64,000 bases of DNA from Stenotrophomonas maltophilia (lineage in GTDB: Bacteria; Pseudomonadota; Gammaproteobacteria; Xanthomonadales; Xanthomonadaceae). The notes below the pieces were generated by a model. That model had not been told where the DNA came from and searched no databases. It was given only the letters and a program-made list of their open reading frames with translations. The translations under genes and the position numbers were made by a program. Positions 32,814-40,748 of this stretch are shown piece by piece. Each line of letters opens with the position of its first letter. Within the stretch, counting starts at the first letter, position 1. The stretch covers positions 3,628,501 through 3,692,500 of the forward strand of contig NZ_CP029773.1 of NCBI RefSeq assembly GCF_003205835.1, read 5' to 3'.

Positions 32814-35287
32814 GCATCGTTCTTCCCTTCCTCGCCCTGCTGCTGGCAGGCGCGTTCGTCGCCTACCACCGCATGCGGCTGGTTACCTGGACGCTGATCA
32901 GCGTGGCCCTGCTGGCCGCCTGCTGGTTCATTCCCTACGTCAACCAGACCGCCACGATCGTCGCGGCCGCCGTACTGGCGGTGATCGCCGTGCCGCTGCT
33001 GCTGCCGTTCATCCGCAAGCCGCTGCTGACCGGCCCGATGATGAAGGTGTTCCGCAAGGTGCTGCCGCCGCTGTCGCAGACCGAGCGCATCGCGCTGGAA
33101 ACCGGTTCGGTCGGTTTCGAGGGCGAACTGTTCACCGGTGATCCGGACTGGAGCATCCTGCTCAACTATCCCAAGCCGCAGCTGACCGCCGAAGAACAGG
33201 CCTTCCTGGATGGCCCGGTGGAAGAGCTGTGCACGATGGTCAACGACTGGGAAATCACCCACGTCCACGCGGACCTGCCGCCGGAACTGTGGGCCTTCAT
33301 CAAGAAGAACAAGTTCTTCGGCATGATCATCCCGAAGGAATACGGCGGTCTGGGCTTCTCCGCGCTGGCCCACCACAAGGTCATCCAGAAGCTGGCCTCG
33401 GTGTCTTCGGTGGTCAGCTCCACCGTCGGCGTGCCCAACTCGCTGGGCCCGGGTGAACTGCTGGTGCATTACGGCACCCAGGAACAGAAGGACCAGTACC
33501 TGCCGCGCCTGGCCGATGGCCGCGAAGTGCCCTGCTTCGGCCTGACCGGTCCGTTCGCCGGCTCCGACGCCACCTCGATTCCGGATTACGGCATCGTCTG
33601 CAAGGGCGAGTGGAACGGCGAGCAGGTGCTCGGCGTCAAGCTGACCTTCGACAAGCGCTACATCACCCTGGCCCCGGTCGCTTCGCTGATCGGCCTGGCC
33701 TTCCGCATGTACGACCCGGATGGCCTGATCGGCGATACCCGCGACATCGGCATCACCCTGGGCCTGCTGCCGCGCGACACCGCCGGCGTTGAAATCGGCC
33801 GTCGCCACTTCCCGCTGAACTCGACGTTCCAGAACGGCCCGATCCGCGGCAAGGACGTGTTCATTCCGCTGACCCAGCTGATCGGTGGCGCCGCCATGGC
33901 CGGCAAGGGCTGGAACATGCTCAACGAGTGCCTGGCCGTGGGCCGCTCGATCACCCTGCCGTCCACCGCCAGTGGCGGTGCCAAGGCCGGTGCCGCGGTG
34001 ACCGGCGCCTATGCGCGCATCCGCAAGCAGTTCGGCCTGTCGGTCGGCCGCTTCGAAGGCGTGGAAGAAGCGCTGGCCCGCATCGGCGGCAAGGCGTACA
34101 AGATCAGCGCGTTGTCGCAGGCCACCGCCGCCGCGGTTGACCGTGGTGACGTGCCGTCGGTGCCGTCGGCGATCGCCAAGTACCACTGCACCAACATGAG
34201 CCGCGAAGTGATCTCGGACATGATGGACGTGATCGGCGGCAAGGGCATCATCCTGGGGCCGCGCAACTTCGCCGGACGCAGCTGGCAGGCCGCGCCGATC
34301 GCGATCACCGTGGAAGGCGCCAACATCATGACCCGCAGCCTGCTGATCTTCGGCCAGGGTGCGATCCTCTGCCACCCGTGGGTGCTGAAGGAAATGAAGG
34401 CCGCGCAGGATCCGGATACCCGTGCCGGCCTGCAGGAGTTCGACCGCAGCCTGTTCGGCCACATCCGCTATGGCCTCTCCAACGCCGTGCGTTCGTTCTG
34501 GTTCGGCCTGACCGGTGCGCGCTTCGGTGCTGCCCCGGGTGACGCCTACACCCGCCGCTACTTCCGCAAGCTGGATCGTTACTCGGCCAACCTGGCGCTG
34601 ATGGCCGACATCTCGATGATGACCCTCGGTGGCAAGCTGAAGTTCAAGGAATCGCTGTCCGGCCGCCTGGGCGACGTGCTGAGCCACGTCTACATGACCA
34701 GCGCCATGCTCAAGCGCTACCACGACGAAGGCGCACCGCAGGCCGACCAGCCGCTGCTGGCCTGGGCCTTCCATGACAGCGTGCACAAGATCGAGGAATC
34801 GCTGTCGGCCGCGCTGCGCAACTTCCCGATCCGTCCGATCGGTTGGCTGATGTGGGCGCTGATCTTCCCGCTGGGCCGTCGCGCCGAGGCCCCGGGCGAC
34901 CGCCTGAGCCGTCGCGTCGCCGCTCTGCTGATGGCGCCGAACGAAGCCCGCGACCGTCTGGCCAGTGGCGTGTTCCTGACCCCGTGCGAGAACAACCCGG
35001 GCGGCCGCATCAACAGCTACCTGAGCAAGGCGATCATGGCCGAGCCGGTGGAGCGCAAGTTCCTGAAGGCGCTGAAGAGCAAGGGCATCGAAGCACTGGA
35101 TTTCAAGGCGCAGCTGGACGAAGCCGTGGCCGAAGGCGTGATCACCCAGGACGAGCGCAGCCTGCTGGAAGAACTGCGTACGCTGACCCTGGACACCATC
35201 ACCGTGGACGACTTCGACACCCACGAACTGCGCGCGGCCAGCTACTACGACCGCCAGCACAAGGACCCGCATTCGCAGGCGGCCTGA
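32810..35287 (+). CDS. fadE: Acyl-CoA dehydrogenase, FadE type
   Basis: An 825-residue enzyme, close to E. coli FadE (about 814), catalysing the first step of fatty-acid beta-oxidation. An N-terminal hydrophobic region with two or three TM helices is followed by the acyl-CoA dehydrogenase core (FFGMIIPKEYGGLGFSALAH, CFGLTGPFAGSDATSIPDYG, EGANIMTRSLLIFGQGAILC) and a long C-terminal domain of the FadE-specific type. It is translationally coupled to the upstream hydrolase. Expression is probably set by the divergent TetR regulator. A terminator follows at 35311. Confidence 0.95.
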   Translation: MSIVLPFLALLLAGAFVAYHRMRLVTWTLISVALLAACWFIPYVNQTATIVAAAVLAVIAVPLLLPFIRKPLLTGPMMKVFRKVLPPLSQTERIALETGSVGFEGELFTGDPDWSILLNYPKPQLTAEEQAFLDGPVEELCTMVNDWEITHVHADLPPELWAFIKKNKFFGMIIPKEYGGLGFSALAHHKVIQKLASVSSVVSSTVGVPNSLGPGELLVHYGTQEQKDQYLPRLADGREVPCFGLTGPFAGSDATSIPDYGIVCKGEWNGEQVLGVKLTFDKRYITLAPVASLIGLAFRMYDPDGLIGDTRDIGITLGLLPRDTAGVEIGRRHFPLNSTFQNGPIRGKDVFIPLTQLIGGAAMAGKGWNMLNECLAVGRSITLPSTASGGAKAGAAVTGAYARIRKQFGLSVGRFEGVEEALARIGGKAYKISALSQATAAAVDRGDVPSVPSAIAKYHCTNMSREVISDMMDVIGGKGIILGPRNFAGRSWQAAPIAITVEGANIMTRSLLIFGQGAILCHPWVLKEMKAAQDPDTRAGLQEFDRSLFGHIRYGLSNAVRSFWFGLTGARFGAAPGDAYTRRYFRKLDRYSANLALMADISMMTLGGKLKFKESLSGRLGDVLSHVYMTSAMLKRYHDEGAPQADQPLLAWAFHDSVHKIEESLSAALRNFPIRPIGWLMWALIFPLGRRAEAPGDRLSRRVAALLMAPNEARDRLASGVFLTPCENNPGGRINSYLSKAIMAEPVERKFLKALKSKGIEALDFKAQLDEAVAEGVITQDERSLLEELRTLTLDTITVDDFDTHELRAASYYDRQHKDPHSQAA

Positions 35288-35310
35288 TCGCCCGCGACAC
35301 GCGTTGCCTC

Positions 35311-35334
35311 GACGGCGGGCTTCGGCCCGCCGTC
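35311..35334 (+). terminator. Hairpin terminator of the fadE operon
   Basis: GACGGCGGGC and GCCCGCCGTC form a perfect 10-bp stem with a stable TTCG loop, 23 nt after fadE. The T-run is poor (GCTTTG). Confidence 0.7.
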
Positions 35335-35362
35335 GCTTTGTCCGCCGACCGGAATACCCCTC

Positions 35363-35830
35363 ATGTCCACGCCCCTGCTCTCGCTCTACCACCGCCTGCA
35401 GCGCTGGCCTGCCGGCAACTGGCTGTTCTCACGCGCGGTGTGCTTCAAGGCGCCCTACTTCGCCAGCATCGCACCGCGCATCACGCGCCTGGAACACGGC
35501 CGCTGCGAAGGCACGCTGGCCGACCGCCGCAAGGTGCGCAACCACATCGGTACGGTGCACGCGATCGCGATGTGCAACCTGGCCGAACTGACCGCCGGGC
35601 TGATGGTCGATGCATCGCTGCCGAAGGGCATGCGCTGGATTCCAAAGGGGATGCAGGTGCAGTACCTGGCCAAGGCGCGTGGCACGTTGCAGGCGGTAGC
35701 GCTTCCGGCGCAGCCGATCGTGGCCGCTGCCGAGGGCTATGCGCTGCCGGTGACGGTGAGCGTGCGCGACCGTGCGGGCACGGAGGTGTTCAGCGCGGTG
35801 ATCGACATGTGGATGTCGCCGGCGAAGTAG
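35363..35830 (+). CDS. Hotdog-fold DUF4442 protein (thioesterase-like)
   Basis: A 155-residue protein of the DUF4442/PaaI-like hotdog family. KAPYFASIAPRITRLEHGRC, RKVRNHIGTVHAIAMCNLAE and TAGLMVDASLP are the conserved helix and its approach. Such proteins are related to acyl-CoA thioesterases, fitting its place after fadE. It lies beyond the fadE terminator, with a 75-bp gap. Its TAG stop (35828-35830) is part of the GTAG end of the large composite palindrome. Confidence 0.85.
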   Translation: MSTPLLSLYHRLQRWPAGNWLFSRAVCFKAPYFASIAPRITRLEHGRCEGTLADRRKVRNHIGTVHAIAMCNLAELTAGLMVDASLPKGMRWIPKGMQVQYLAKARGTLQAVALPAQPIVAAAEGYALPVTVSVRDRAGTEVFSAVIDMWMSPAK

Positions 35831-35892
35831 CGTTCCCGCGAACGGCGCAGCCCCTCGTGGGGTGGACGGTTGGTCACGGAAAGCCTGGGTTT

Positions 35893-35996
35893 GGCTGGGG
35901 GTGGTGGGTTCGTGGGGGACGCCGTGAACCCGTCCCTGGGGGCTTGGCCGCGGCATCCATGCCGCGGACACCCCCGCGAACCCACCGCCCCCAGCC
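35893..35996 (+). repeat. Structured inverted repeat with 52-nt core, element 3
   Basis: Arms of 26 nt (35893-35918 and 35971-35996; GGCTGGGGGTGGTGGGTTCG and complement, two G-T type differences). The core (35919-35970, 52 nt) starts ACGCCGTGAACCCGTCC and contains CGCGGC-ATCCAT-GCCGCG. The core reads left to right. Confidence 0.83.
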
Positions 35997-36138
35997 TCTG
36001 ACAGATCTCTGCGGCGTCCAGCCCACGGAAGAGAAAAAAGAAGAGCAACAGCAAAAGCGGCCCACCGGCCGCTTTTTGCTGTTGCTGTTGATCTTCTCTT
36101 TCTTCTCCGTGGGCTGGCCGCGCACGGAAACTGTCAGG

Positions 36139-36242
36139 GGTGTGGCGGGTGGGCCGTGCAGGGGCGTTGGCGCCATGGATGGCGCCATCGAGCTTACATG
36201 GACGTACTTGCAGCGTCCCCTGCACGGCCCGCCCGCCACACC
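36139..36242 (-). repeat. Structured inverted repeat with 52-nt core, element 4
   Basis: Arms of 26 nt (36139-36164 and 36217-36242; GGTGTGGCGGGTGGGCCGTG and complement, one G-T difference). The 52-nt core (36165-36216) reads in reverse: its complement starts ACGCTGCAAGTACGTCC and holds GGCGCC-ATCCAT-GGCGCC. It faces element 3 across 142 bp. Confidence 0.83.
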
Positions 36243-36300
36243 GAACACATGACCCGCTCTACGCGACCATCCCACGAGGGGCTGCGCCGTTGGCTGGAAA

Positions 36301-36651
36301 CTACGCTACCGCGCGAAATACCAACGCCAGGATCGCCGGCAGCGCCTGGATCATGAAAATGCGACGGCTCACGCTGTACGCGCCATAGCACCCCGCCACC
36401 ACCACGCAGGCAAGCGAGAACGTCACCAGCACCGGCTGATCGATCACCAGCCCCGCCACGATGCCCGCCGCCAGGAAGCCGTTGTACAGGCCCTGGTTGG
36501 CCGCCAGCACGCGCGTGGTCTCTGCCTTCTCCGGCGTGTTGCGGAAGGTCTTCAGGCCCAGCGGGCGGGTCCACAGGAACATCTCCAGCACCAGGAAATA
36601 GACGTGCAGCAGGGCGACCAGCAGGGTCAGGGCGAGTGCGATCCAGTACAT
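36301..36651 (-). CDS. DUF1304 small membrane protein
   Basis: A 116-residue protein with four hydrophobic helices: the first is WIALALTLLVALLHVYFLVL, and later ones include GFLAAGIVAGLVI and VTFSLACVVVAGCYGAYSV. The block KTFRNTPEKAETTRVLAANQ with GLYNGFLAAG is the DUF1304 signature. Function unknown. Its TAG stop is supplied by the composite palindrome. The GGGGTC inverted repeat lies between its start and the MFS-like gene upstream. Confidence 0.88.
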   Translation of the reverse strand: MYWIALALTLLVALLHVYFLVLEMFLWTRPLGLKTFRNTPEKAETTRVLAANQGLYNGFLAAGIVAGLVIDQPVLVTFSLACVVVAGCYGAYSVSRRIFMIQALPAILALVFRAVA

Positions 36652-36683
36652 GGGCGGCTCCTTGGATGGATGGATGGGGTGAT

Positions 36684-36722
36684 GGGGTCAGAGCCCTCTC
36701 CGTGGGAGAGGGATCCGACCCC
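36684..36722. repeat. GGGGTC inverted repeat, copy 2
   Basis: GGGGTCAGAGCCCTCTCC and GGAGAGGGATCCGACCCC, with a short loop. The same asymmetric arm pair as at 13708-13747 but inverted. It lies between two minus-strand genes, 8 nt after the stop of the MFS-like gene. Confidence 0.75.
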
Positions 36723-36729
36723 GCGCGGC

Positions 36730-38058
36730 TCAGCGGTCGCGCGGAAGCTTCTTTTCTTCGCGCAGCACGCCGAATGCAGCCAGGGTCATGAAGCCGGCCA
36801 CCAGCACGCCACCGATGAACACCACGTGCGAACCGAACAGGGTCAGCGCCTTGTGAATCCAGGTGAAACTCAAGTCCGCGCCGCGGTAGACCACGGTGTC
36901 GATCGCCGCACCGGCCTTGTAGCGCCACTGCCGGTCCACGCGGGTATAGATCGTCTCGCGCGCTGGCTTGGCCAGCGCGAACTCGCTGGCGCGGGTCATC
37001 ACCTGCACCACCGCGACCATCAACGGCATCGGTGAAGCCGCCAGTACCGAGAAACCGATCAGGATCGCGAAACCGGGAATCAGCAGCGCCGGCGCGATGC
37101 CATGGCGTGACAGCAGCCAGCGGGTCAGGCCCACCTGCATCAGCAGCGCCAGCGCGTTTACCGCCAGGTCGATGCGCGAAAAGAACGCGGTACTGGCCGC
37201 CGGGTCGGTGAAGGCCGCACGCACGATGCTGGCCTGCTGGTTGTACAGCAGGGTGCCCACGCCCACACCGAACACCACCATCACCGCCAGCCAGCGCAGC
37301 AGCGGCTCACGCACGATCAGTTTCAGGCCATCGAGCACGCTGCCACCCATCGGCTGCTCACCCGAGACCAACTGCTGCTCACGCTCGCGCAGCACCGCCC
37401 AGTGCCGCAGGCGCCAGATGCAGAACAGGCAGATGACCAGGAAACCGGCCGAGACCAGCATCAGGTTGGCGATGCCCACGCGCTGTACCAGCGCGCTGGT
37501 GATGAGTGGCCCAAGGAACGCGCCGATGGTGCCGGCCGCACCGATGTAGCCATAGTAGGCACGCGCCTGTGTGTTGGAGAACACATCGGCCATGAAACTC
37601 CAGAACACGGCCACCGCGAACAGGTTGAACACCATCACCCAGAGGAAGAAGGCCATGCCCCGCCCCGGCACGTTGCTGTCGAACAGCGCGTAGAAACCCA
37701 GCAAGGTGACGATGAAGAACCCATACACCGCCGGCAGGAACACCCGCCGCGGGAAGCGGCTGACCAGCCAGCCGTACACCGGCTGCAGCACCAGCATGAT
37801 CACGAACACGCAGGAGAACAGGAACTGCAGCACGAAGTCCTTGAGCGCGATGCCATGGCTGGCGAACCAGGCAATGAGCATCGGCGGGAACACCGTTTCC
37901 AGGTCGGCCGAGGCGGCCATCGCCTCCCGCACCGGGCGCAGCACGTAGTAGCCGCTGAGCAGGCAGAAGAAATACAGGAACGACCACCACAACGCCGGCG
38001 ACTCGCGCAGCGCCACCATCAGGCCCCGCAGCGGCCCCCTGCCCTGCACCGCACTCAC
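36730..38058 (-). CDS. MFS-like carrier (NTP/NDP-exchange-transporter-like family)
   Basis: A 442-residue membrane protein with about 12 helices. The N-terminal YYVLRPVREAMAASADLETV is the typical start of bacterial carriers annotated as NTP/NDP exchangers or MFS transporters. MADVFSNTQARAYYGYIGAA and AKPARETIYTRVDRQWRYKA are conserved loops. Free-living bacteria have no known ATP import through these proteins, so the substrate is open. It is divergent from the serine hydrolase gene, with 285 bp between. Confidence 0.85.
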   Translation of the reverse strand: MSAVQGRGPLRGLMVALRESPALWWSFLYFFCLLSGYYVLRPVREAMAASADLETVFPPMLIAWFASHGIALKDFVLQFLFSCVFVIMLVLQPVYGWLVSRFPRRVFLPAVYGFFIVTLLGFYALFDSNVPGRGMAFFLWVMVFNLFAVAVFWSFMADVFSNTQARAYYGYIGAAGTIGAFLGPLITSALVQRVGIANLMLVSAGFLVICLFCIWRLRHWAVLREREQQLVSGEQPMGGSVLDGLKLIVREPLLRWLAVMVVFGVGVGTLLYNQQASIVRAAFTDPAASTAFFSRIDLAVNALALLMQVGLTRWLLSRHGIAPALLIPGFAILIGFSVLAASPMPLMVAVVQVMTRASEFALAKPARETIYTRVDRQWRYKAGAAIDTVVYRGADLSFTWIHKALTLFGSHVVFIGGVLVAGFMTLAAFGVLREEKKLPRDR

Positions 38059-38282
38059 GCGGCGTCCCTCGCCAGAAGACGGCGGTTGGACAGCGGCATG
38101 GCAGGCTCCGGGGGCGGTGAAGCGCGTACGTTAGCCAATGCACTGCAACATCGCCAGCAGGAGGCCGTTTGAAGGCTGCAACGCAGTGTCATGAGGGGTC
38201 CGGATGACACGTTCCGATACACGCCTTGAGAGCGTCAAAATTCCAATTTTTTCAACGAGATGCGCATTCATCTTCGCTTTGT

Positions 38283-38312
38283 TTGTGCACAAGGGAAAAG
38301 CGGCGCTAGAAT
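38283..38312 (+). promoter_or_regulatory. Promoter of the serine hydrolase gene
   Basis: TTGTGC (38283-38288), 18-nt spacer, TAGAAT (38307-38312), with the predicted mRNA start about 25 nt before the ATG at 38344. The rest of this 285-bp divergent gap has no other feature I can support. Confidence 0.5.
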
Positions 38313-38343
38313 CGCCACCAGCAGTCGCGCACGGGTCCAACCG

Positions 38344-39744
38344 ATGAAAAAGAACAGCCTGCGTCGTCCGATCCGTTCGGCGGCCACCGGTTTGCTGGGC
38401 ATGTTGATGCCCGTTGCCTTGTCCACCACCGCGCAGACACCGCCGGCATTGCCGCCGATGCCGACCAACATCGAATCCGCTACGGCTCCCACCGTCGCCC
38501 ACACCCAGCCGGCGGCCTACCGCACCGGTCTGGTGCCGCAGGTGCAGGCCCCGGCGGCTGGCTTCAACGTCGCCAACATCGAATCAATGGCGCAGCAGCT
38601 CACCTATGGTGAGCGCGTGCCCGGCATGGCGGTGGCGATCGTGCAGGGCGGCCGCGTGCTCAGTGCGCGCGGCTATGGCGTCACCGACGTCAACAACCCG
38701 CTGCCGGTCGATGCCCACACCGTGTTCCGCCTGGCGTCGCTGTCCAAGGCCTTCGCCGGCACCATGGCCGGCCTGCTGGTCAACGACGGCACCCTGCGCT
38801 GGGACAGCAAGGTCACCGACTACGTGCCCGGCTTCCGCCTCAACTCGCCCGAAGCCACCGATCGCCTGACCGTGGCCGACGTGCTCAGCCATCGCGTCGG
38901 CCTGCCCTACAACGCCTACGACCGCGACATCGAAGGCAATGCCGAGTACTACTCGCTGACCCAGAAGCTGGCCAACACCAGCCTGAAGTGCCTGCCGGGC
39001 GACTGCTACGCCTACCAGAACGTGGCCTTCAGCCTGATCGGCGACGTCGTCTATGCCGCCTCCGGCAGCTTCTACGAGCAGTCGGTCGAGCGCCGCATCT
39101 TCAAGCCGCTGGGCATGAACGACGCCAGCCTCGGCCTGGCCGGCATCCAGGCCAGCTCGCGCTGGGCGCGCCCGCACGTGCGCAGCCGCAACGGCTGGGT
39201 GTCGCTGACACCGAAGCCGACCTACTACCGTGTTGCCCCGGCAGCCGGCGTCAACGCCAGCGCCAGCGACATGGCGCAGTGGCTGCTGGCCCACACCGGC
39301 CATCGCCCCGATGTGCTGCCGGCACCGTTGCTGGCCACCCTGCACTCCAGCCTGATCAACACCCCCGGCGAGATGCGTTCGGGCTGGCGCCGCGAGCGCC
39401 TGCACTCGGCCGGCTACGCCCTGGGCTGGCGCACCTTCGATTACGCCGGTCACGACGTGGTGTTCCATGCCGGTGCCGTGCAGGGCTACCGCGGCCTGGT
39501 CGCGCTGGTACCGGAACGCGATCTCGGCATCGCCATCATGTGGAACGGCGAAAGCGGCCTGCCCAGCGGCCTGCTGCCGACCGTGCTCGATTCCGCCCTG
39601 GGCCTGCCGGCGCAGCGCTGGCTGGACGTGGACACCGACTTCGGCAGCGACAACCTGATGGCCGAGGGCGCGGGTCCCGCGCAGCAGGACAAGCGCAAGG
39701 GCAAGGGTGCCTCGGGCAATCGCGCGGTGGCTTCGCCGCGCTGA
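38344..39744 (+). CDS. Serine hydrolase, beta-lactamase class C / PBP4* family
   Basis: A 466-residue secreted protein. The signal-like segment ATGLLGMLMPVALSTTAQ is followed by a Pro-rich linker and a class C beta-lactamase-like fold. The SxxK motif is FRLASLSKAFAGTMAG, the YxN motif is CYAYQNVAFSLIGDVV, and the third motif is HAGAVQGYRGLVAL (HAG replacing KTG, as in esterases and D-aminopeptidases). So it is more likely an esterase or D-peptidase than a true beta-lactamase. Start at 38344 behind its own promoter; terminator after the stop. Confidence 0.88.
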   Translation: MKKNSLRRPIRSAATGLLGMLMPVALSTTAQTPPALPPMPTNIESATAPTVAHTQPAAYRTGLVPQVQAPAAGFNVANIESMAQQLTYGERVPGMAVAIVQGGRVLSARGYGVTDVNNPLPVDAHTVFRLASLSKAFAGTMAGLLVNDGTLRWDSKVTDYVPGFRLNSPEATDRLTVADVLSHRVGLPYNAYDRDIEGNAEYYSLTQKLANTSLKCLPGDCYAYQNVAFSLIGDVVYAASGSFYEQSVERRIFKPLGMNDASLGLAGIQASSRWARPHVRSRNGWVSLTPKPTYYRVAPAAGVNASASDMAQWLLAHTGHRPDVLPAPLLATLHSSLINTPGEMRSGWRRERLHSAGYALGWRTFDYAGHDVVFHAGAVQGYRGLVALVPERDLGIAIMWNGESGLPSGLLPTVLDSALGLPAQRWLDVDTDFGSDNLMAEGAGPAQQDKRKGKGASGNRAVASPR

Positions 39745-39770
39745 TCTGTCGGACTCGACCGTGTGTGCGA

Positions 39771-39796
39771 AGGGCGGCCTACGGGTCGCCCTTTTT
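39771..39796 (+). terminator. Rho-independent terminator of the serine hydrolase gene
   Basis: AGGGCG and CGCCCT enclose a partly paired loop, followed by TTTTTG. It starts 26 nt after the stop. Confidence 0.8.
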
Positions 39797-39806
39797 GTTG
39801 GCTCTT

Positions 39807-39865
39807 GTAGAGTCGAGCCGTGCTCGACTGTTCGGGCAAAGCAGTCGAGCATGGCTCGCCTCTAC
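39807..39865. repeat. SMAG repeat, dimer
   Basis: GTAGAGTCGAGCCGTGCTCG on the left and GTCGAGCATGGCTCGCCTCTAC (split by one change) on the right. Located between the convergent serine hydrolase and SDR genes. Confidence 0.85.
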
Positions 39866-39875
39866 AAACGGAAGG

Positions 39876-40634
39876 CTAATGCGCGAAGTAGTGCATGCCG
39901 CCATCCACCGGAATCACCGCGCCGGTAATGTAGGCGGCCAAGGGCGAGGCCAGAAAGGCCACCAGCGGCGCCACCTCCTCCGGATCACCAAAACGCCCGA
40001 TCGGAATGTTGCGTTCGATGAACTCACGCCGGCTTTCCTCGGTGGGATGCAGGCGCTCCCGGATCTGTGCGCTGTTGATCCGTCCCGGCGCGATTGCATT
40101 GACCGTGATGCCCTGTGAGGCCAGCGCCGACGACAGCCCTTTGCTCCACAGATGCAACGCCGCCTTCGCCGCCGTGGCGGCATTCACCGCGCGCGGTTCC
40201 ATTGAACCGCTGAGGTTGATCACCCGCCCCCAGCCCTGCGCCTGCATCGCCGGCAGCAGTGCCTGGGTCAGGCGCCGCGCCGAAGAGAAGTTCAAGGCCA
40301 TGGCTTCCTCCCAGACATCGTCCCCCGCATCCACCGTGGTCGGCCGGCCTCCTCCAGCCGCATTGACGAGGATGTCGACACGCGTCAGTGCCGCCGAGGC
40401 TGCATCCGCAATGTGGCGTACCTGCTCCGCATCGGTGAGGTCGCCCAGCAGGACGATCGGTGCCGGCGCGCCTGCAGATTCGATCTCCGCCGCCAGTGCC
40501 TGCAGCGGCTCGATGCGGCGGGCGCTGATCGCGATGCGTGCGCCCTGTGCCGCCAGCAGCCTGGCCACACCGGCACCGATGCCACTGCCCGCCCCGGTGA
40601 CCAGCGCGGTACGCCCTTCAAGCCCCAGATCCAT
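39876..40634 (-). CDS. SDR family oxidoreductase lacking the catalytic tyrosine
   Basis: A 252-residue Rossmann-fold protein. The cofactor motif is ALVTGAGSGIGAGVARLLAA, then LLGDLTDAEQV, ILVNAAGGGRP and VINLSGSMEPRAVNAATAAK. At the position of the usual YxxxK the sequence is AxxxK, so Lys stays but Tyr is gone; the preceding Ser (LSGS) is kept. The C-terminus GRFGDPEEVAPLVAFLASPL and ITGAVIPVDGGMHY is normal. The ATG at 40634 begins directly before the first strand. Divergent from a LysR gene, a likely regulator. Activity is uncertain. Confidence 0.88.
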   Translation of the reverse strand: MDLGLEGRTALVTGAGSGIGAGVARLLAAQGARIAISARRIEPLQALAAEIESAGAPAPIVLLGDLTDAEQVRHIADAASAALTRVDILVNAAGGGRPTTVDAGDDVWEEAMALNFSSARRLTQALLPAMQAQGWGRVINLSGSMEPRAVNAATAAKAALHLWSKGLSSALASQGITVNAIAPGRINSAQIRERLHPTEESRREFIERNIPIGRFGDPEEVAPLVAFLASPLAAYITGAVIPVDGGMHYFAH

Positions 40635-40748
40635 GTTGTTCTCCCAATCAGCCAGCCGGCACATCCGGCGCGTGCTGTGCATGCTGTTTGATCACCCCTG
40701 ATTGATAAACTCCGCGCAGGTTTCAGCATTCAACACCCGGAGTGTCAG

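Larger units (their letters stand above)
35827..36304. repeat. Composite nested palindrome filling a convergent intergenic region
   Basis: Nothing coding. From outside inward: GTAG at each end (35827-35830, 36301-36304); a 21-nt perfect inverted repeat (35841-35861 with 36271-36291, AACGGCGCAGCCCCTCGTGG plus G); the structured elements 3 and 4; and a long A/T-skewed central palindrome (36018-36117) with GGCC at its tip. The two terminal GTAG motifs provide the TAG stop codons of the genes on both sides. Confidence 0.85.

Noticed and set aside
32402-35392. A minus-strand open frame of 996 codons opposite fadE
   Set aside because: Shadow of fadE and the hydrolase: the amino-acid composition is skewed to Gly, His, Gln and Val, and no family motif is visible.
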